Origin: Desertimonas sp963786985
GTDB lineage: Bacteria > Actinomycetota > Acidimicrobiia > Acidimicrobiales > Ilumatobacteraceae
NCBI GenBank assembly: GCA_963786985.1
Contig: CAWBBL010000025.1
Coordinates: forward strand, 310,001-374,000
DNA: 64,000 bases
Direction: 5' to 3'
Each line of letters begins with the position of its first letter. Within the stretch, counting starts at the first letter, position 1. The notes under the pieces were generated by a model. It saw only the letters and a program-made list of their open reading frames with translations. It searched no databases and was not told the DNA's origin. Shown here one piece after another: positions 52,559 through 61,027 of the stretch. The translations under genes were made by a program, and so were the position numbers.

Positions 52559-53368
52559 GTGCCGCAGTTGGCCCGCCGCCTTCGTTCGTTCCATAGCCGG
52601 CGCATCGCCATTCCGGTTGGGTCCGACGCCCTCGTGCTCGACGTCGGCAGCGGTGACAAGCCGCATTGGCGGGCCGACGTGCTCCTCGATCGCTACGCCG
52701 ACGCCGAGTTCGGCGGACAACGCTCGGGCCGCGCGTCCGCCCGCATCACCCGCCCACTGTTCGCCGCGGACGCGGCCGACATGCCCTTCGCCGATGGGGT
52801 GTTCGACTACGTCGTGTGTTCGCACGTGCTCGAGCACGTCCCCGACCCGGCGGCCGTGATCAGCGAGATCACGCGGGTCGGCCGGGCCGGGTACATCGAG
52901 GTTCCCCAGGCGGCGAGCGCCAAGATCCTCGACTTCCCCAGCCATCTGTGGTGGTGTCGTCTCGATGGCTCGACGCTCGTGTTCACCGCCAAGCACGCCC
53001 GGGCGTTCGATCCCGAGATCGCCGGCTACATCGAACGCTCCGGTGTCGAGCGGGAGCTGGAGAAGCTGCTCGACCGAGCGTTCGACTATCGGGTCGCGTC
53101 GTTGAATTGGACCGAGAACGTCGACGTCAGGATCGAGGGCACGCTCGACCCGCTGTTCGAGGCGACGGCACGGTCGGCCGAGCGGCACCACCGGCCCGGG
53201 CAGAGCCTCGGAGGGCGGCTGCTCACCTGGACGATGGCCCTCCCCCATCGGCAACGACGGCGCCGCGCCCCCGTGTTGTTCGACGACGTCGTCAAGCCGG
53301 CACTGCGAACGGGAACCGGTGAGCGGCTGCAGAAGCGGATCTACGCCCCGCCGAGCAAGGCGTCGTAG
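52559..53368 (+). CDS. Class I SAM-dependent methyltransferase
   Basis: A 269-residue methyltransferase of the Methyltransf_11 type. Motif I is VLDVGSGDKPHW (26-37) and the later VVCSHVLEHVPDP segment is typical. The substrate is unknown. The GTG start at 52559 lies 55 bases from the divergent HAD start. The last 28 bases overlap the convergent aroA gene, so the two C-termini share DNA on opposite strands. Confidence 0.82.
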   Translation: MPQLARRLRSFHSRRIAIPVGSDALVLDVGSGDKPHWRADVLLDRYADAEFGGQRSGRASARITRPLFAADAADMPFADGVFDYVVCSHVLEHVPDPAAVISEITRVGRAGYIEVPQAASAKILDFPSHLWWCRLDGSTLVFTAKHARAFDPEIAGYIERSGVERELEKLLDRAFDYRVASLNWTENVDVRIEGTLDPLFEATARSAERHHRPGQSLGGRLLTWTMALPHRQRRRRAPVLFDDVVKPALRTGTGERLQKRIYAPPSKAS

Positions 53369-54633
53369 CTCGTCCAGAAGCCCGGCCAGCTCTTGGTGAC
53401 GACATCGGGATCGTCGATGGCGATCCCGTCGACACCGGCGCCGAGCACCGCGAACGCCATCGCCAGGCGATGATCGTGATGGGTGTGGAGCACCGCACCG
53501 TGCAGTCCGGCGGCACCCCCCGGAACCGGATCGACGCGTAGTCCGTCGTCGGTCTGGCGAACGTCGGCGCCCGTCTTGGCCAGCTCCCCGACGAGGTCGC
53601 CGAGCCGGTCGCTCTCCTTGCTCCGGATGAACCCGACGCCGCGGATCGTCGTCGGCGTGGACGCGGTCGTGGCGACGGCAGCGATCGTCGGAACGAGATC
53701 GGACGTCGCCGCCATGTCGACATCGATGCCGTGGAGCGTTTCTGCCTCGTCCCGGGCGACCGTGATCGAGTGCTCATCGAACGTGAACGCGCAGCCCATC
53801 GCCGTCAACAGCTCGATGATGGCGATGTCACCCTGCAGCGAGTCGGGCCGCAGGTCGTTGACCGAGATCGCCCCGCCGCGCACTGCGGCGACTGCCAGCG
53901 GGTAGCTCGCCGAGGATGCATCCGGCTCCACCGCGAACCCCGTGCCGACGTACCGACCGGGTCGGACGTCGACCCGTTCGGCGGAGATGTCGACGTCGGT
54001 GACGCCGAACGCGGCCATCACCGCAGCGGTCAGCCGGACGTACGGCTGCGACACCAAGGGCGACGTCAGTTCGATGCGCACACCGCCCGCCAGCAGCGGG
54101 GCGATGAGCATCACGGCGGAGACGAACTGGCTGGACACGTCGCCGCGCAGGCGAACCGTGCCGCCTTGGCGGAGTGGTCCGGTGACGGTGACAGGGAGCC
54201 GGCCACCCCGCCCATCGTCTTCGACCTGCGCCCCCAGTGATCGCAGCGCGTCGTGCAGTTCCGTCATCGGCCGCCGGCGCAAGGGTGGGTCCCCGTCGAT
54301 GGTGATCGGCGTGTCGGCGAGAGCCGTGAGGGCGGTCACGAATCGCGAGGTCGTCCCGGCGAGCCGTGCGTCGAGGCGCGACGCACGGGGGTCGAGTCGC
54401 CCACCGCTACCTTCGACGAACACGACCCCGTCGTCGTGCGCCTCGACCCCAATGCCGAGACCGGCGAGGCAGTCCACCATCGCCACCGTGTCGTCACCGT
54501 CGGGAACGTTCGACAGATGGCTGTCACCGTCGGCCAGGGCGGCGGCGGCGAGGGCCCGGTTGGCGATGCTCTTCGAGCCGGGCACGCTCACCACGCCGCG
54601 CACTGGGCCGGTGGTGGCCCGTAGTCGCTTCAC
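53341..54633 (-). CDS. aroA: 3-phosphoshikimate 1-carboxyvinyltransferase (EPSP synthase)
   Basis: A 430-residue two-domain enzyme that joins PEP and shikimate-3-phosphate. The PGSKSIANR motif (18-26), GTTSRFVTAL, the SSQFVSAVM segment and GVGFIRSKESDRLGDL are all present. Length is normal. It follows tyrA by an ATGA overlap. In many bacteria aroA is followed by cmk; here the next gene is an unrelated convergent methyltransferase. Confidence 0.95.
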   Translation of the reverse strand: MKRLRATTGPVRGVVSVPGSKSIANRALAAAALADGDSHLSNVPDGDDTVAMVDCLAGLGIGVEAHDDGVVFVEGSGGRLDPRASRLDARLAGTTSRFVTALTALADTPITIDGDPPLRRRPMTELHDALRSLGAQVEDDGRGGRLPVTVTGPLRQGGTVRLRGDVSSQFVSAVMLIAPLLAGGVRIELTSPLVSQPYVRLTAAVMAAFGVTDVDISAERVDVRPGRYVGTGFAVEPDASSASYPLAVAAVRGGAISVNDLRPDSLQGDIAIIELLTAMGCAFTFDEHSITVARDEAETLHGIDVDMAATSDLVPTIAAVATTASTPTTIRGVGFIRSKESDRLGDLVGELAKTGADVRQTDDGLRVDPVPGGAAGLHGAVLHTHHDHRLAMAFAVLGAGVDGIAIDDPDVVTKSWPGFWTSYDALLGGA

Positions 54634-55685
54634 GACAGCGGCGACACGGCCGGGTGCATGCCCCGTCCGGCGAGGACCGCGCGGTACGCATCGGCCGAGT
54701 CGGCATCGACGAGCACGACGGCGACACCCGAGTTGCTCTCGGCGAGGTGGACGACCTCGAAGCTGGCGATGTTGATGCCCTCGCGTGCCGCCAGCGTGAA
54801 GATCTCGGCGGCTGCACCGGGCCGGTCGGGGATCGGGATGCGCACTTCGGCAAGGGTTTCCGGACGAGCGATCCGGCCGGGAAGGTTGGTCCGCGCCAAG
54901 CGGGCGCGTTGCAGCCGGTCGAGCAGGCCGTCGCGGTCGACGGCCTCGACGATGTCGCGCATCTCGCCGAGCCGGTCGATCAGTCGGTCGAGCGCTCCGA
55001 CGATGGCGTCACGGTTCTGGTCGCAGATGTCGAGCCAGATGTCCGGGTGCCCGCTGGCGATGCGGGTCATGTCCCGGAAACCTCCGGCGGCCAGCCGCAG
55101 TAGGGCGGCGTGTTCGTCGGCCCCATCGGCGGCCAGTCCCATGAGGCTCGCCGCAGCGAGATGCGGTACGTGGCTGACCACGGCGACCATCTCGTCGTGG
55201 CGCGCCGGGGCCATCGCCACCATCTCCGCACCGAGGGCGCCGACCGCCGACGCCACCGCGGCGATCGTCGTGTGCGCCGTGGTGTCCGTCGGCGTGAGCA
55301 CCCACACCGCACCGCTGAACATGTCGGCATCGGCGCCGTCGAGGCCTTCCAGCTCACTACCGGCCATCGGGTGGCCGCCGACGAAGCGGTCGTCGTCGAT
55401 CGCCGCGCACAGTGCTCGTTTGACGCTGCCCACGTCGGTGACCGCGCCGGCCGTCTGTTTGAGGGCCCGCTCGACGGCGTCCTGGGCGGCGAGCACCGGC
55501 ACGGCGACGAACGTGATCGCCGCGTCGGGATCGAGCCCTCCACTGTCGATGCAGCCGCGGGCGACCGCCTCGTCGACGCGGGCCGCCGACAGATCCTCCC
55601 CGCTGACGGTCCAGCCCCGCGAACGCAAGCCGATGGCGATCGAGCCGCCGACGAGGCCGAGACCGATGACGTTCGCCCGGCTCAT
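54630..55685 (-). CDS. tyrA: Prephenate dehydrogenase with C-terminal ACT domain
   Basis: A 351-residue enzyme for tyrosine synthesis that oxidises prephenate to 4-hydroxyphenylpyruvate. The NAD motif GLGLVGGS opens the protein and a GGHPMAGSELEGL active-site segment follows. The C-terminal ACT domain (IPIPDRPGAAAEIFTLA) suggests feedback control by an amino acid. ATG 55685 is chosen because an 8-codon micro-ORF ends exactly over it (ATGA); the longer reading from 55730 is less likely. The stop overlaps aroA. Confidence 0.92.
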   Translation of the reverse strand: MSRANVIGLGLVGGSIAIGLRSRGWTVSGEDLSAARVDEAVARGCIDSGGLDPDAAITFVAVPVLAAQDAVERALKQTAGAVTDVGSVKRALCAAIDDDRFVGGHPMAGSELEGLDGADADMFSGAVWVLTPTDTTAHTTIAAVASAVGALGAEMVAMAPARHDEMVAVVSHVPHLAAASLMGLAADGADEHAALLRLAAGGFRDMTRIASGHPDIWLDICDQNRDAIVGALDRLIDRLGEMRDIVEAVDRDGLLDRLQRARLARTNLPGRIARPETLAEVRIPIPDRPGAAAEIFTLAAREGINIASFEVVHLAESNSGVAVVLVDADSADAYRAVLAGRGMHPAVSPLS

Positions 55686-55708
55686 CGCGGACCGGGCAAC
55701 GCAGTCAT
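55682..55708 (-). CDS. 8-codon micro-ORF linking rluB and tyrA by ATGA overlaps on both sides
   Basis: ATG at 55708 overlaps the rluB stop (ATGA), reads MTALPGPR, and its TGA overlaps the tyrA ATG (ATGA). A TACGAT element ends 8 bases upstream, so it could also start a leaderless transcript. It keeps ribosomes on the message between two genes that would otherwise be separated by 19 bases. Its expression is not proven. Confidence 0.35.
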   Translation of the reverse strand: MTALPGPR

Positions 55709-56517
55709 TCCGGGCGATCGTACCGAGCACGCCGTCGAGCGGCCCGGTCCGTTGGTGCTGTCGCGACGGCGAGGCGGCGGACCTCCTCGGGGGCCAGCGG
55801 GCGCCACTCGCCGGGCTGCAGCCGCCGATCGGTGAGCGGTCCGATACGCACGCGAACGAGGCGGCGCACGGGATGGCCGACCGCCTCGCACATCCGCCGG
55901 ATCTGGCGGTTGCGACCTTCGTGGATCGTGATCCGCAGGACTCCAGGCGACGGCTGGGTCACCTTGGCCGGGGCGGTCGGTCCATCATCCAACTCGACTC
56001 CTTGGCGCAGGGCGCGGATCGCCGCCGGGCTGAGGCCGCGTCCGCCCGCCGACTCGACCTCGGCGAGGTACTCCTTGTCGACGCCCATCGACGGGTGGGC
56101 GACACGGTTGGCCAGCTCGCCGTCGTTGGTCAGCAGGAGCAGGCCCTCGGTTTCGACGTCGAGACGGCCCACGGGGAACACCCGTGGTTCGGTCGGCACG
56201 ATCTCGACGACCGTTGGCCGACCGTGGGTGTCACGGGCCGTCGTCACGACGCCAGCCGGCTTGTTGAGCAGGTAGTACACGAGGCCAGGGCGGATCCCCA
56301 CCGGCGCCCCGTCGACCTCGATGAGGTCGGTGGCCGGGTCGACGCGCCGCCCGAGCACGGCGACGTCGCCGTTGACCCGCACACGGCCGGCGGCGATCAG
56401 CTCCTCGCAGACCCGCCGGCTGCCCCACCCGGTGGCGGCGAGCACCTTCTGCAGGCGCTCGCCACGAGGCAGCTCGGCCTGCTGCTCCCACAGCGGCGGC
56501 TCCGGCGCCCCGTTCAC
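55705..56517 (-). CDS. rluB: 23S rRNA pseudouridine synthase, RluB/RsuA type
   Basis: A 270-residue enzyme with an N-terminal S4 RNA-binding domain (about 17-65) and the pseudouridine synthase domain. The catalytic aspartate is D120 in the motif GRLDVETEGLLLLTNDG. It modifies ribosomal RNA. It lies right after scpB, as in many actinobacteria and Firmicutes. Confidence 0.92.
   Translation of the reverse strand: MNGAPEPPLWEQQAELPRGERLQKVLAATGWGSRRVCEELIAAGRVRVNGDVAVLGRRVDPATDLIEVDGAPVGIRPGLVYYLLNKPAGVVTTARDTHGRPTVVEIVPTEPRVFPVGRLDVETEGLLLLTNDGELANRVAHPSMGVDKEYLAEVESAGGRGLSPAAIRALRQGVELDDGPTAPAKVTQPSPGVLRITIHEGRNRQIRRMCEAVGHPVRRLVRVRIGPLTDRRLQPGEWRPLAPEEVRRLAVATAPTDRAARRRARYDRPE
55717..55722 (-). 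promoter_or_regulatory. Candidate leaderless -10 element inside the end of rluB
   Basis: TACGAT on the minus strand ends 8 bases before the micro-ORF ATG at 55708. It lies within rluB coding, so it would be an internal promoter for tyrA-aroA. Confidence 0.3.
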
Positions 56518-56538
56518 CCGCTCGGCTCGACCTGTGAG

Positions 56539-57147
56539 CTACTTCTCGACGCGCAGACCGGCCTCCAACGCCTCGACGACCCCGGCATCGGGAATGAAGT
56601 CGGCGATCGGCGGCAGATCGGCGATGGAGTCGATGCCCAGCCGTTCGAGGAACTCGACGGTGGTGCCGAACAGCACTGCTTGACCGGGCCCCGCGTCGCG
56701 ACCGACGGCATCGACATAGCCGCGAGCCTGCAGCGTGCGCAGGACACCGTCAGGGTCCACCCCGCGGATCGAGGCGATCTGCGCCCGCGAGATCGGCTGC
56801 TTGTAGGCGACGATCGCCAGGGTCTCCAGGGCGGCGGCCGACAACCTGGCGCGTTGGTCACTGAGCAGGAAGCGCTCGACGTAGGCGATCTGGTCGGCGG
56901 CCGTCTGGTAGCGGTACCCCCCGGCGATGCGCACGAGCTCGAACCCGCGTCGCGCCGCCCGGTACTCGTCGCCGAGTTGGGTGCACCACGCCTCGATGTC
57001 GCCGACCGGCCGCTCGAGCAGCTGGGCCAGGACGTCGGGCGGGACAGGATCGTGAGCAACCAGGACGATCGCCTCGATCGCCCGCAAGTACTCCCCGACG
57101 TCGCCGTTGGTCGGTTGGTCGTCGCCGAGCTCGAGCTCATCCGTCAT
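56539..57147 (-). CDS. scpB: Segregation and condensation protein ScpB
   Basis: A 202-residue winged-helix kleisin partner with SMC. The pattern EAIVLVAHDPVPPDVLAQLL and ALETLAIVAYKQPISRAQI is the ScpB core. It starts 11 bases inside the end of scpA. It acts in chromosome compaction with ScpA and SMC. Confidence 0.93.
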   Translation of the reverse strand: MTDELELGDDQPTNGDVGEYLRAIEAIVLVAHDPVPPDVLAQLLERPVGDIEAWCTQLGDEYRAARRGFELVRIAGGYRYQTAADQIAYVERFLLSDQRARLSAAALETLAIVAYKQPISRAQIASIRGVDPDGVLRTLQARGYVDAVGRDAGPGQAVLFGTTVEFLERLGIDSIADLPPIADFIPDAGVVEALEAGLRVEK

Positions 57148-57913
57148 AGATGTCCACCATCATCGCCGACACTTGCTCGGAATCCCCGCCGACCCACTCG
57201 ATCGTGATCTCCCCGAAGAGGTCGGCCTGGTCGACCTCCACGAGGCCCTGCTTGAACAGTTCGAGCACGGCGAGGAAGCGCACGATCACGTCGAGCCGCT
57301 CGCCGAGGTCGGACGTCAGCCGGGCGAACGAGATGCGCCCGGCGCGGGGCAGCTCGTCGACGAGCTCGGCCACCGCGTCGGCGACGCTGGCCCGGATCGG
57401 GGCGACGTGGTGCAGGTCGATGCGCGGCACCGGCCGCGGCGTCATCGCCAGGGTCGCTGCGTCACGCAAGCGCGCCGGGGTGACGCCCACCAAGAGGTCC
57501 GGGGCCACGTCGTCGAAGCGCTCGTCGGGCCCGACACGGCGGGCGACGCTCGTCGCGGCGTGGTCGGTCAGCGTGCCGAACACGCCCGAAACGTCCTTGA
57601 ACGTCTTGCACTCGAGCAGGCGAGCGAGGAGCAGATCGCGCTCTTCCCAGATGGCCAGCTCGTCGTCGAGGTCGATGTCGGCACGCCCGGGCAGGAGGCG
57701 ACGGGCTTTGAGTTCGACAAGGGTCGCGGCGATCAACAAGAACTCGGTGGCCACGTCGAGATCAAGGGTTTGCATCCGCTCGATCTCGGCGAGGTAGGCA
57801 TCGACGATGCGCGCCAGGCTGACCTCGTAGAGGTCCACTTCCTCGGCCAGGATGAGCTGCAGGAGGAGGTCGAACGGACCTTCGTAGACGGGTGTCTCGA
57901 CACGGGTCGCCAT
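57137..57913 (-). CDS. scpA: Segregation and condensation protein ScpA
   Basis: A 258-residue kleisin of the SMC condensin complex. The opening VYEGPFDLLLQLILAEEVDLYEVSLA (about 9-34) and LLIAATLVELKARRLLP are diagnostic, and the C-terminus has the SMC-binding winged-helix. It has a GGGAGGA ribosome site and a TAGCGT element 9 bases before the ATG. First gene of the run scpA-scpB-rluB-tyrA-aroA. Confidence 0.93.
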   Translation of the reverse strand: MATRVETPVYEGPFDLLLQLILAEEVDLYEVSLARIVDAYLAEIERMQTLDLDVATEFLLIAATLVELKARRLLPGRADIDLDDELAIWEERDLLLARLLECKTFKDVSGVFGTLTDHAATSVARRVGPDERFDDVAPDLLVGVTPARLRDAATLAMTPRPVPRIDLHHVAPIRASVADAVAELVDELPRAGRISFARLTSDLGERLDVIVRFLAVLELFKQGLVEVDQADLFGEITIEWVGGDSEQVSAMMVDIYDG

Positions 57914-57922
57914 GTCCTCCCG

Positions 57923-57928
57923 ACGCTA
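57923..57928 (-). promoter_or_regulatory. -10 element upstream of scpA
   Basis: TAGCGT on the minus strand ends 9 bases before the ATG at 57913. It overlaps a region that also carries a GGGAGG sequence, so a leadered transcript is also possible. Confidence 0.35.
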
Positions 57929-57963
57929 CCGAACGACGCCCCGCCGAGCGGGGATGTCGCCCG

Positions 57964-57969
57964 TAGCAT
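57964..57969 (+). promoter_or_regulatory. Leaderless -10 element for trpS
   Basis: TAGCAT ends 6 bases before the GTG at 57976. Confidence 0.45.
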
Positions 57970-57975
57970 GACGCG

Positions 57976-58962
57976 GTGACCAGAGTCCTGTCGTGCCTGC
58001 AGCCCACCGGCGACGTCCACCTCGGTGTGTACTTCGGTGCGCTGCGCCAGTGGGTGGCCGGGCAGCACGACAAGGACGTGTTCCACGGGATCGTCGACCT
58101 CCACGCCCTGACCATCGCCGACGAGCCGGGAGTCGTCGGCGAACGCACGATCGAGGTGGCGGCGATCCTCTTCGGGGTCGGCCTCGATCCCGATGTCGCC
58201 ACGGTCTTCGTGCAGAGTCACTTGCCGGAGCACTCCCAGCTGGCATGGCTGATGGAGTGCAACGTCGGTTTCGGCGAGTTGTCGCGGATGACGCAGTTCA
58301 AGGACAAGTCAGCGCGGCGCAGCGGAGAGTTCATCTCCGGCGGTTTGTTCACCTACCCGGCGTTGATGGCCGGCGACATCCTGCTCTACGACACCGACGA
58401 GGTGCCAGTCGGCGACGACCAACGTCAGCACGTCGAGATCACGCGCGACATCGGCACGCGCTTCAATCAACGCTTCGGCGAGACGTTCGTGCTCCCCGAA
58501 GCCGTCGTCCCCGCAGTCGGGGCGCGGATCATGGATCTCCAGGATCCGACGTCGAAGATGTCGAAGTCGTCGAGGCTGCAGACAGGTGTCGTGCAAATCC
58601 TCGAAGACCCGGAGTCGATCGCCCGCAAGTTCAAGCGGGCCGTCACCGACTCGGACGGCGAGGTCCGTTTCGATCCCGAGAACAAGCCGGGAGTGAGCAA
58701 CCTGCTGCAGATCCTCGGCGCACTTCGCGACGAGAAACCGGAGAACGTCGCCGCGGGGTACACGCAATACGGGCCGCTCAAGGCCGATGCCGGCGAGGCG
58801 GTCATCGAGGCGTTGCGTCCCGTTCGCGAGCGGGCCACCGAACTGCTCGCCGACCGTGGCGAGTTGGCGGCGTTGCTGCACCAGGGTGCCGACAAAGCCC
58901 GGACCGTGGCCTCGGCCACCCTCGATCGCGCCTACCGGGCCGTCGGCCTGGCCCCCGCCTGA
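57976..58962 (+). CDS. trpS: Tryptophanyl-tRNA synthetase
   Basis: A 328-residue class I aminoacyl-tRNA synthetase. The HIGH-like motif is PTGDVHLGV (10-18), the KMSKS motif is at residues 194-198 and the TrpRS-specific DLHALT and VGDDQRQHVE segments are present. It charges tRNA-Trp. GTG at 57976 is supported by TAGCAT six bases upstream. A large palindrome follows its stop. Confidence 0.95.
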   Translation: MTRVLSCLQPTGDVHLGVYFGALRQWVAGQHDKDVFHGIVDLHALTIADEPGVVGERTIEVAAILFGVGLDPDVATVFVQSHLPEHSQLAWLMECNVGFGELSRMTQFKDKSARRSGEFISGGLFTYPALMAGDILLYDTDEVPVGDDQRQHVEITRDIGTRFNQRFGETFVLPEAVVPAVGARIMDLQDPTSKMSKSSRLQTGVVQILEDPESIARKFKRAVTDSDGEVRFDPENKPGVSNLLQILGALRDEKPENVAAGYTQYGPLKADAGEAVIEALRPVRERATELLADRGELAALLHQGADKARTVASATLDRAYRAVGLAPA

Positions 58963-58966
58963 CCCC

Positions 58967-59073
58967 CCATCTGGGGAAGTTCTCTGTCATCTCGACGTCT
59001 GGGGAAGAATCGTGTCAGGGCCTGACACGATTCTTCCCCACAAGTCGGAATGACACGATTCTTCCCCAGATGG
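58967..59073 (+). repeat. 107-base nested palindrome after trpS
   Basis: The core is a perfect 20-base inverted repeat (59000-59019 and 59021-59040, one-base loop) with the arm TGGGGAAGAATCGTGTCAGG. The outer arms continue as an imperfect inverted repeat out to CCATCTGGGG and its complement, with a second GGGGAAG-type unit on each side. It lies in the 121-base gap between trpS and the convergent HD gene. It could be a bidirectional terminator or a MITE-like element. No other copy was seen in the window. Confidence 0.8.
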
Positions 59074-59083
59074 AGGGGCGCGG

Positions 59084-59524
59084 TCAGATGCTGTCGTCGG
59101 CGGCTTGGAGGTCGGCGGCGGCCGGTCCGTGACCACCGATGAGGGCCACCGTGGCCGGGTCTGATCCCGAGTGGGCGGCCATCTGCGCACCGATCTGTTC
59201 GTGGTCGCGGTACTGGCGGAAGCGCCGGGTTCGCCCACCCACGAGGGTCGCCGCGACGCGTCCCCACGTGCCGAGTCCGGATTGCACCTTGCCGACGTCG
59301 TGGAGCAGCGCCCCGGCCATCTCGGCACGCGTGGCGGACGGCCGTCGCTCCACGAATCGCCGGCCGACGTCGATGGCGTGACGCCGGTCGGCGGGGGGCA
59401 TCCGCGCCCAGAGCTCGCCCTCCTCGGCCGTCAACCACGTCCGCGCCCACGCCTCGTCCTCGCGAGGTGGCGGTCGCCGCGACAGTGACGTGGCCCAGCG
59501 CCTGGCGAGATGACCGACGCTCAC
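59084..59524 (-). CDS. HD-domain phosphohydrolase-like protein
   Basis: A 146-residue protein with an HD signature: H49 in RRHAIDVGRR, then H75-D76 in LLHDVGKV, and DHEQIG later. HD proteins are metal-dependent phosphohydrolases, often acting on nucleotides. The GTG at 59524 overlaps the xerD stop (GTGA), so it is transcribed with xerD. Longer in-frame readings run into xerD coding and are rejected. The substrate is unknown. Confidence 0.78.
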   Translation of the reverse strand: MSVGHLARRWATSLSRRPPPREDEAWARTWLTAEEGELWARMPPADRRHAIDVGRRFVERRPSATRAEMAGALLHDVGKVQSGLGTWGRVAATLVGGRTRRFRQYRDHEQIGAQMAAHSGSDPATVALIGGHGPAAADLQAADDSI

Positions 59525-60468
59525 GGGGCGACGACCGCGCGCGGGTGGGCGTCGCGGTAGACCTGCCAAAGACGCTCCTGGCTGACCTTGGTGTAGACCT
59601 GCGTCGTCGAGATCGAGGCGTGGCCGAGCAGCTCCTGAACGACGCGCAGATCGGCGCCGTGGTCGAGCAGGTGGGTCGCACAACTGTGCCGCAGGACGTG
59701 CGGCGACAGCTGATGGTGAGCGTCGAGGCCGGCCCGTGCGCCGTACTTCTTGACGATCGCCCATGCCGCCTGGCGGGTCAACCGACCGCCCCGCGAGTTG
59801 AGGAACACGGCCGTGGCATCGTCGCGGCGTCGCCACTGCGCGGGCGCCAGGTCGAGCCGTCCACCCGGTGCGAACCAGTGATCGAGGGCCTCCGCCGCCG
59901 CCCGACCGAACGGCACGATGCGCTCCTTGGCGCCCTTGCCGAACAGTCGGACGAGTTGGGCATCGAAGTCGATGTCGCCCATCGACAGATCACAGACTTC
60001 CGAGATCCGCGCCCCGGTGCCGTACAGCAACTCGAGCAAGGCGCGATCACGACGGGCGACGGGATCGTCGCCGGTGACTGCCGCGAGCAGTGTCGTGACC
60101 TGCCCTTCAGCGAGGGCCTTGGGGATCCCGGCGGGGACGCGCAGACCCTCGAGGTCGGCGGTCGGGTCGTCGCGGCGATGCTCCTCGTTGACCAGGAAGC
60201 GGTGGACCGACCGGATCGAGGCGAGCTGCCGGGCGATCGTCGAAGGGGCACTCCCCTGCCGGCGGCGTGCGGTGATCAGCTCGATGAGGTCGGCGGTGCT
60301 CACCGTCTCCAAGGTCAGATCACGGGCCGCCAGCCAGCCGGCGTAGGCGGTGAGATCACGCCGGTAGGCCGCGAGGGTGTTCGCCGCCCGCCCGCGCTCG
60401 GACAGCAGCCAGGACAAGAAGTCCTCGGCTTCCAACGGCAGCTCGACGGCAGGATCAGCCGCCACCAC
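59521..60468 (-). CDS. xerD: Tyrosine recombinase XerD
   Basis: A 315-residue site-specific recombinase that resolves chromosome dimers with XerC at dif. The SAM-like DNA-binding domain is at 1-100. The catalytic set is R154 (TGARISE), K178 (GKGAKER), H257 and R260 (HVLRHSCATH), H283 and Y292 (YTKV). Length is normal. The start is GTG at 60468, overlapping the NUDIX stop by 14 bases. Confidence 0.93.
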   Translation of the reverse strand: MVAADPAVELPLEAEDFLSWLLSERGRAANTLAAYRRDLTAYAGWLAARDLTLETVSTADLIELITARRRQGSAPSTIARQLASIRSVHRFLVNEEHRRDDPTADLEGLRVPAGIPKALAEGQVTTLLAAVTGDDPVARRDRALLELLYGTGARISEVCDLSMGDIDFDAQLVRLFGKGAKERIVPFGRAAAEALDHWFAPGGRLDLAPAQWRRRDDATAVFLNSRGGRLTRQAAWAIVKKYGARAGLDAHHQLSPHVLRHSCATHLLDHGADLRVVQELLGHASISTTQVYTKVSQERLWQVYRDAHPRAVVAP

Positions 60469-61027
60469 GCAGCCGCCGTTCGGCGAGCAACAACCCGACG
60501 ACTGACTTGGCGTCGACGATGCGCCCGTTCTCGACCCACTCGATCGCCTCGCCGAGCGGCAGTTCGAAGACGTCGGCGTGCGCCTCCTCGGGCCCGTGGG
60601 GAGTTCGCTCGACAGGCGTGCAGTCGGTGGCCAGGAAGATCGTCGTCGTCGAGTCCGTCATCCCTGCGCTCGGATAGATCGTCGTCAGCAGCTCGACGTT
60701 CCCGGGCGCCAGACCGACCTCCTCGACCAGCTCCCGCCGTACGTTGTCGTCGTCGGCCTCACCATCGACATCGCGAACGCCGGCAGGGATCTCGATGACG
60801 ACCTCGTCGTGGGGTGCCCGGTACTGGGCGATGAGCACCACGCGCGGCTCTGCTCGTGGCGTGTCGTCGGGGGCATAAACGATCGGCACCGCCGACACGG
60901 CGCCCGGCGAGCGCACGATCTGACGCACGAACCGCTGGCCATCGGGGTCCTCGAAGGTGGCCTCGACGAACCGATAGAGGTAGGCGGACCCGCATTCGCG
61001 CTCGTCGACCTGCCGGAACCCGCTCAA
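60455..61027 (-). CDS. NUDIX hydrolase (ADP-ribose pyrophosphatase type)
   Basis: A 190-residue NUDIX protein. The box is GVRDVDGEADDDNVRRELVEEVGL, with one residue more than usual between the first Gly and Glu. It probably cleaves ADP-ribose or a related nucleoside diphosphate. A pyrG-NUDIX-xerD order is seen in other actinobacteria. The ATG overlaps the pyrG stop (ATGA). Confidence 0.87.
   Translation of the reverse strand: MSGFRQVDERECGSAYLYRFVEATFEDPDGQRFVRQIVRSPGAVSAVPIVYAPDDTPRAEPRVVLIAQYRAPHDEVVIEIPAGVRDVDGEADDDNVRRELVEEVGLAPGNVELLTTIYPSAGMTDSTTTIFLATDCTPVERTPHGPEEAHADVFELPLGEAIEWVENGRIVDAKSVVGLLLAERRLRGGG

Noticed and set aside
58932..59681. 249-residue minus-strand ORF across trpS end and the palindrome
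   Set aside because: It overlaps xerD and the HD gene in another frame, has no domain logic and passes through the palindrome.
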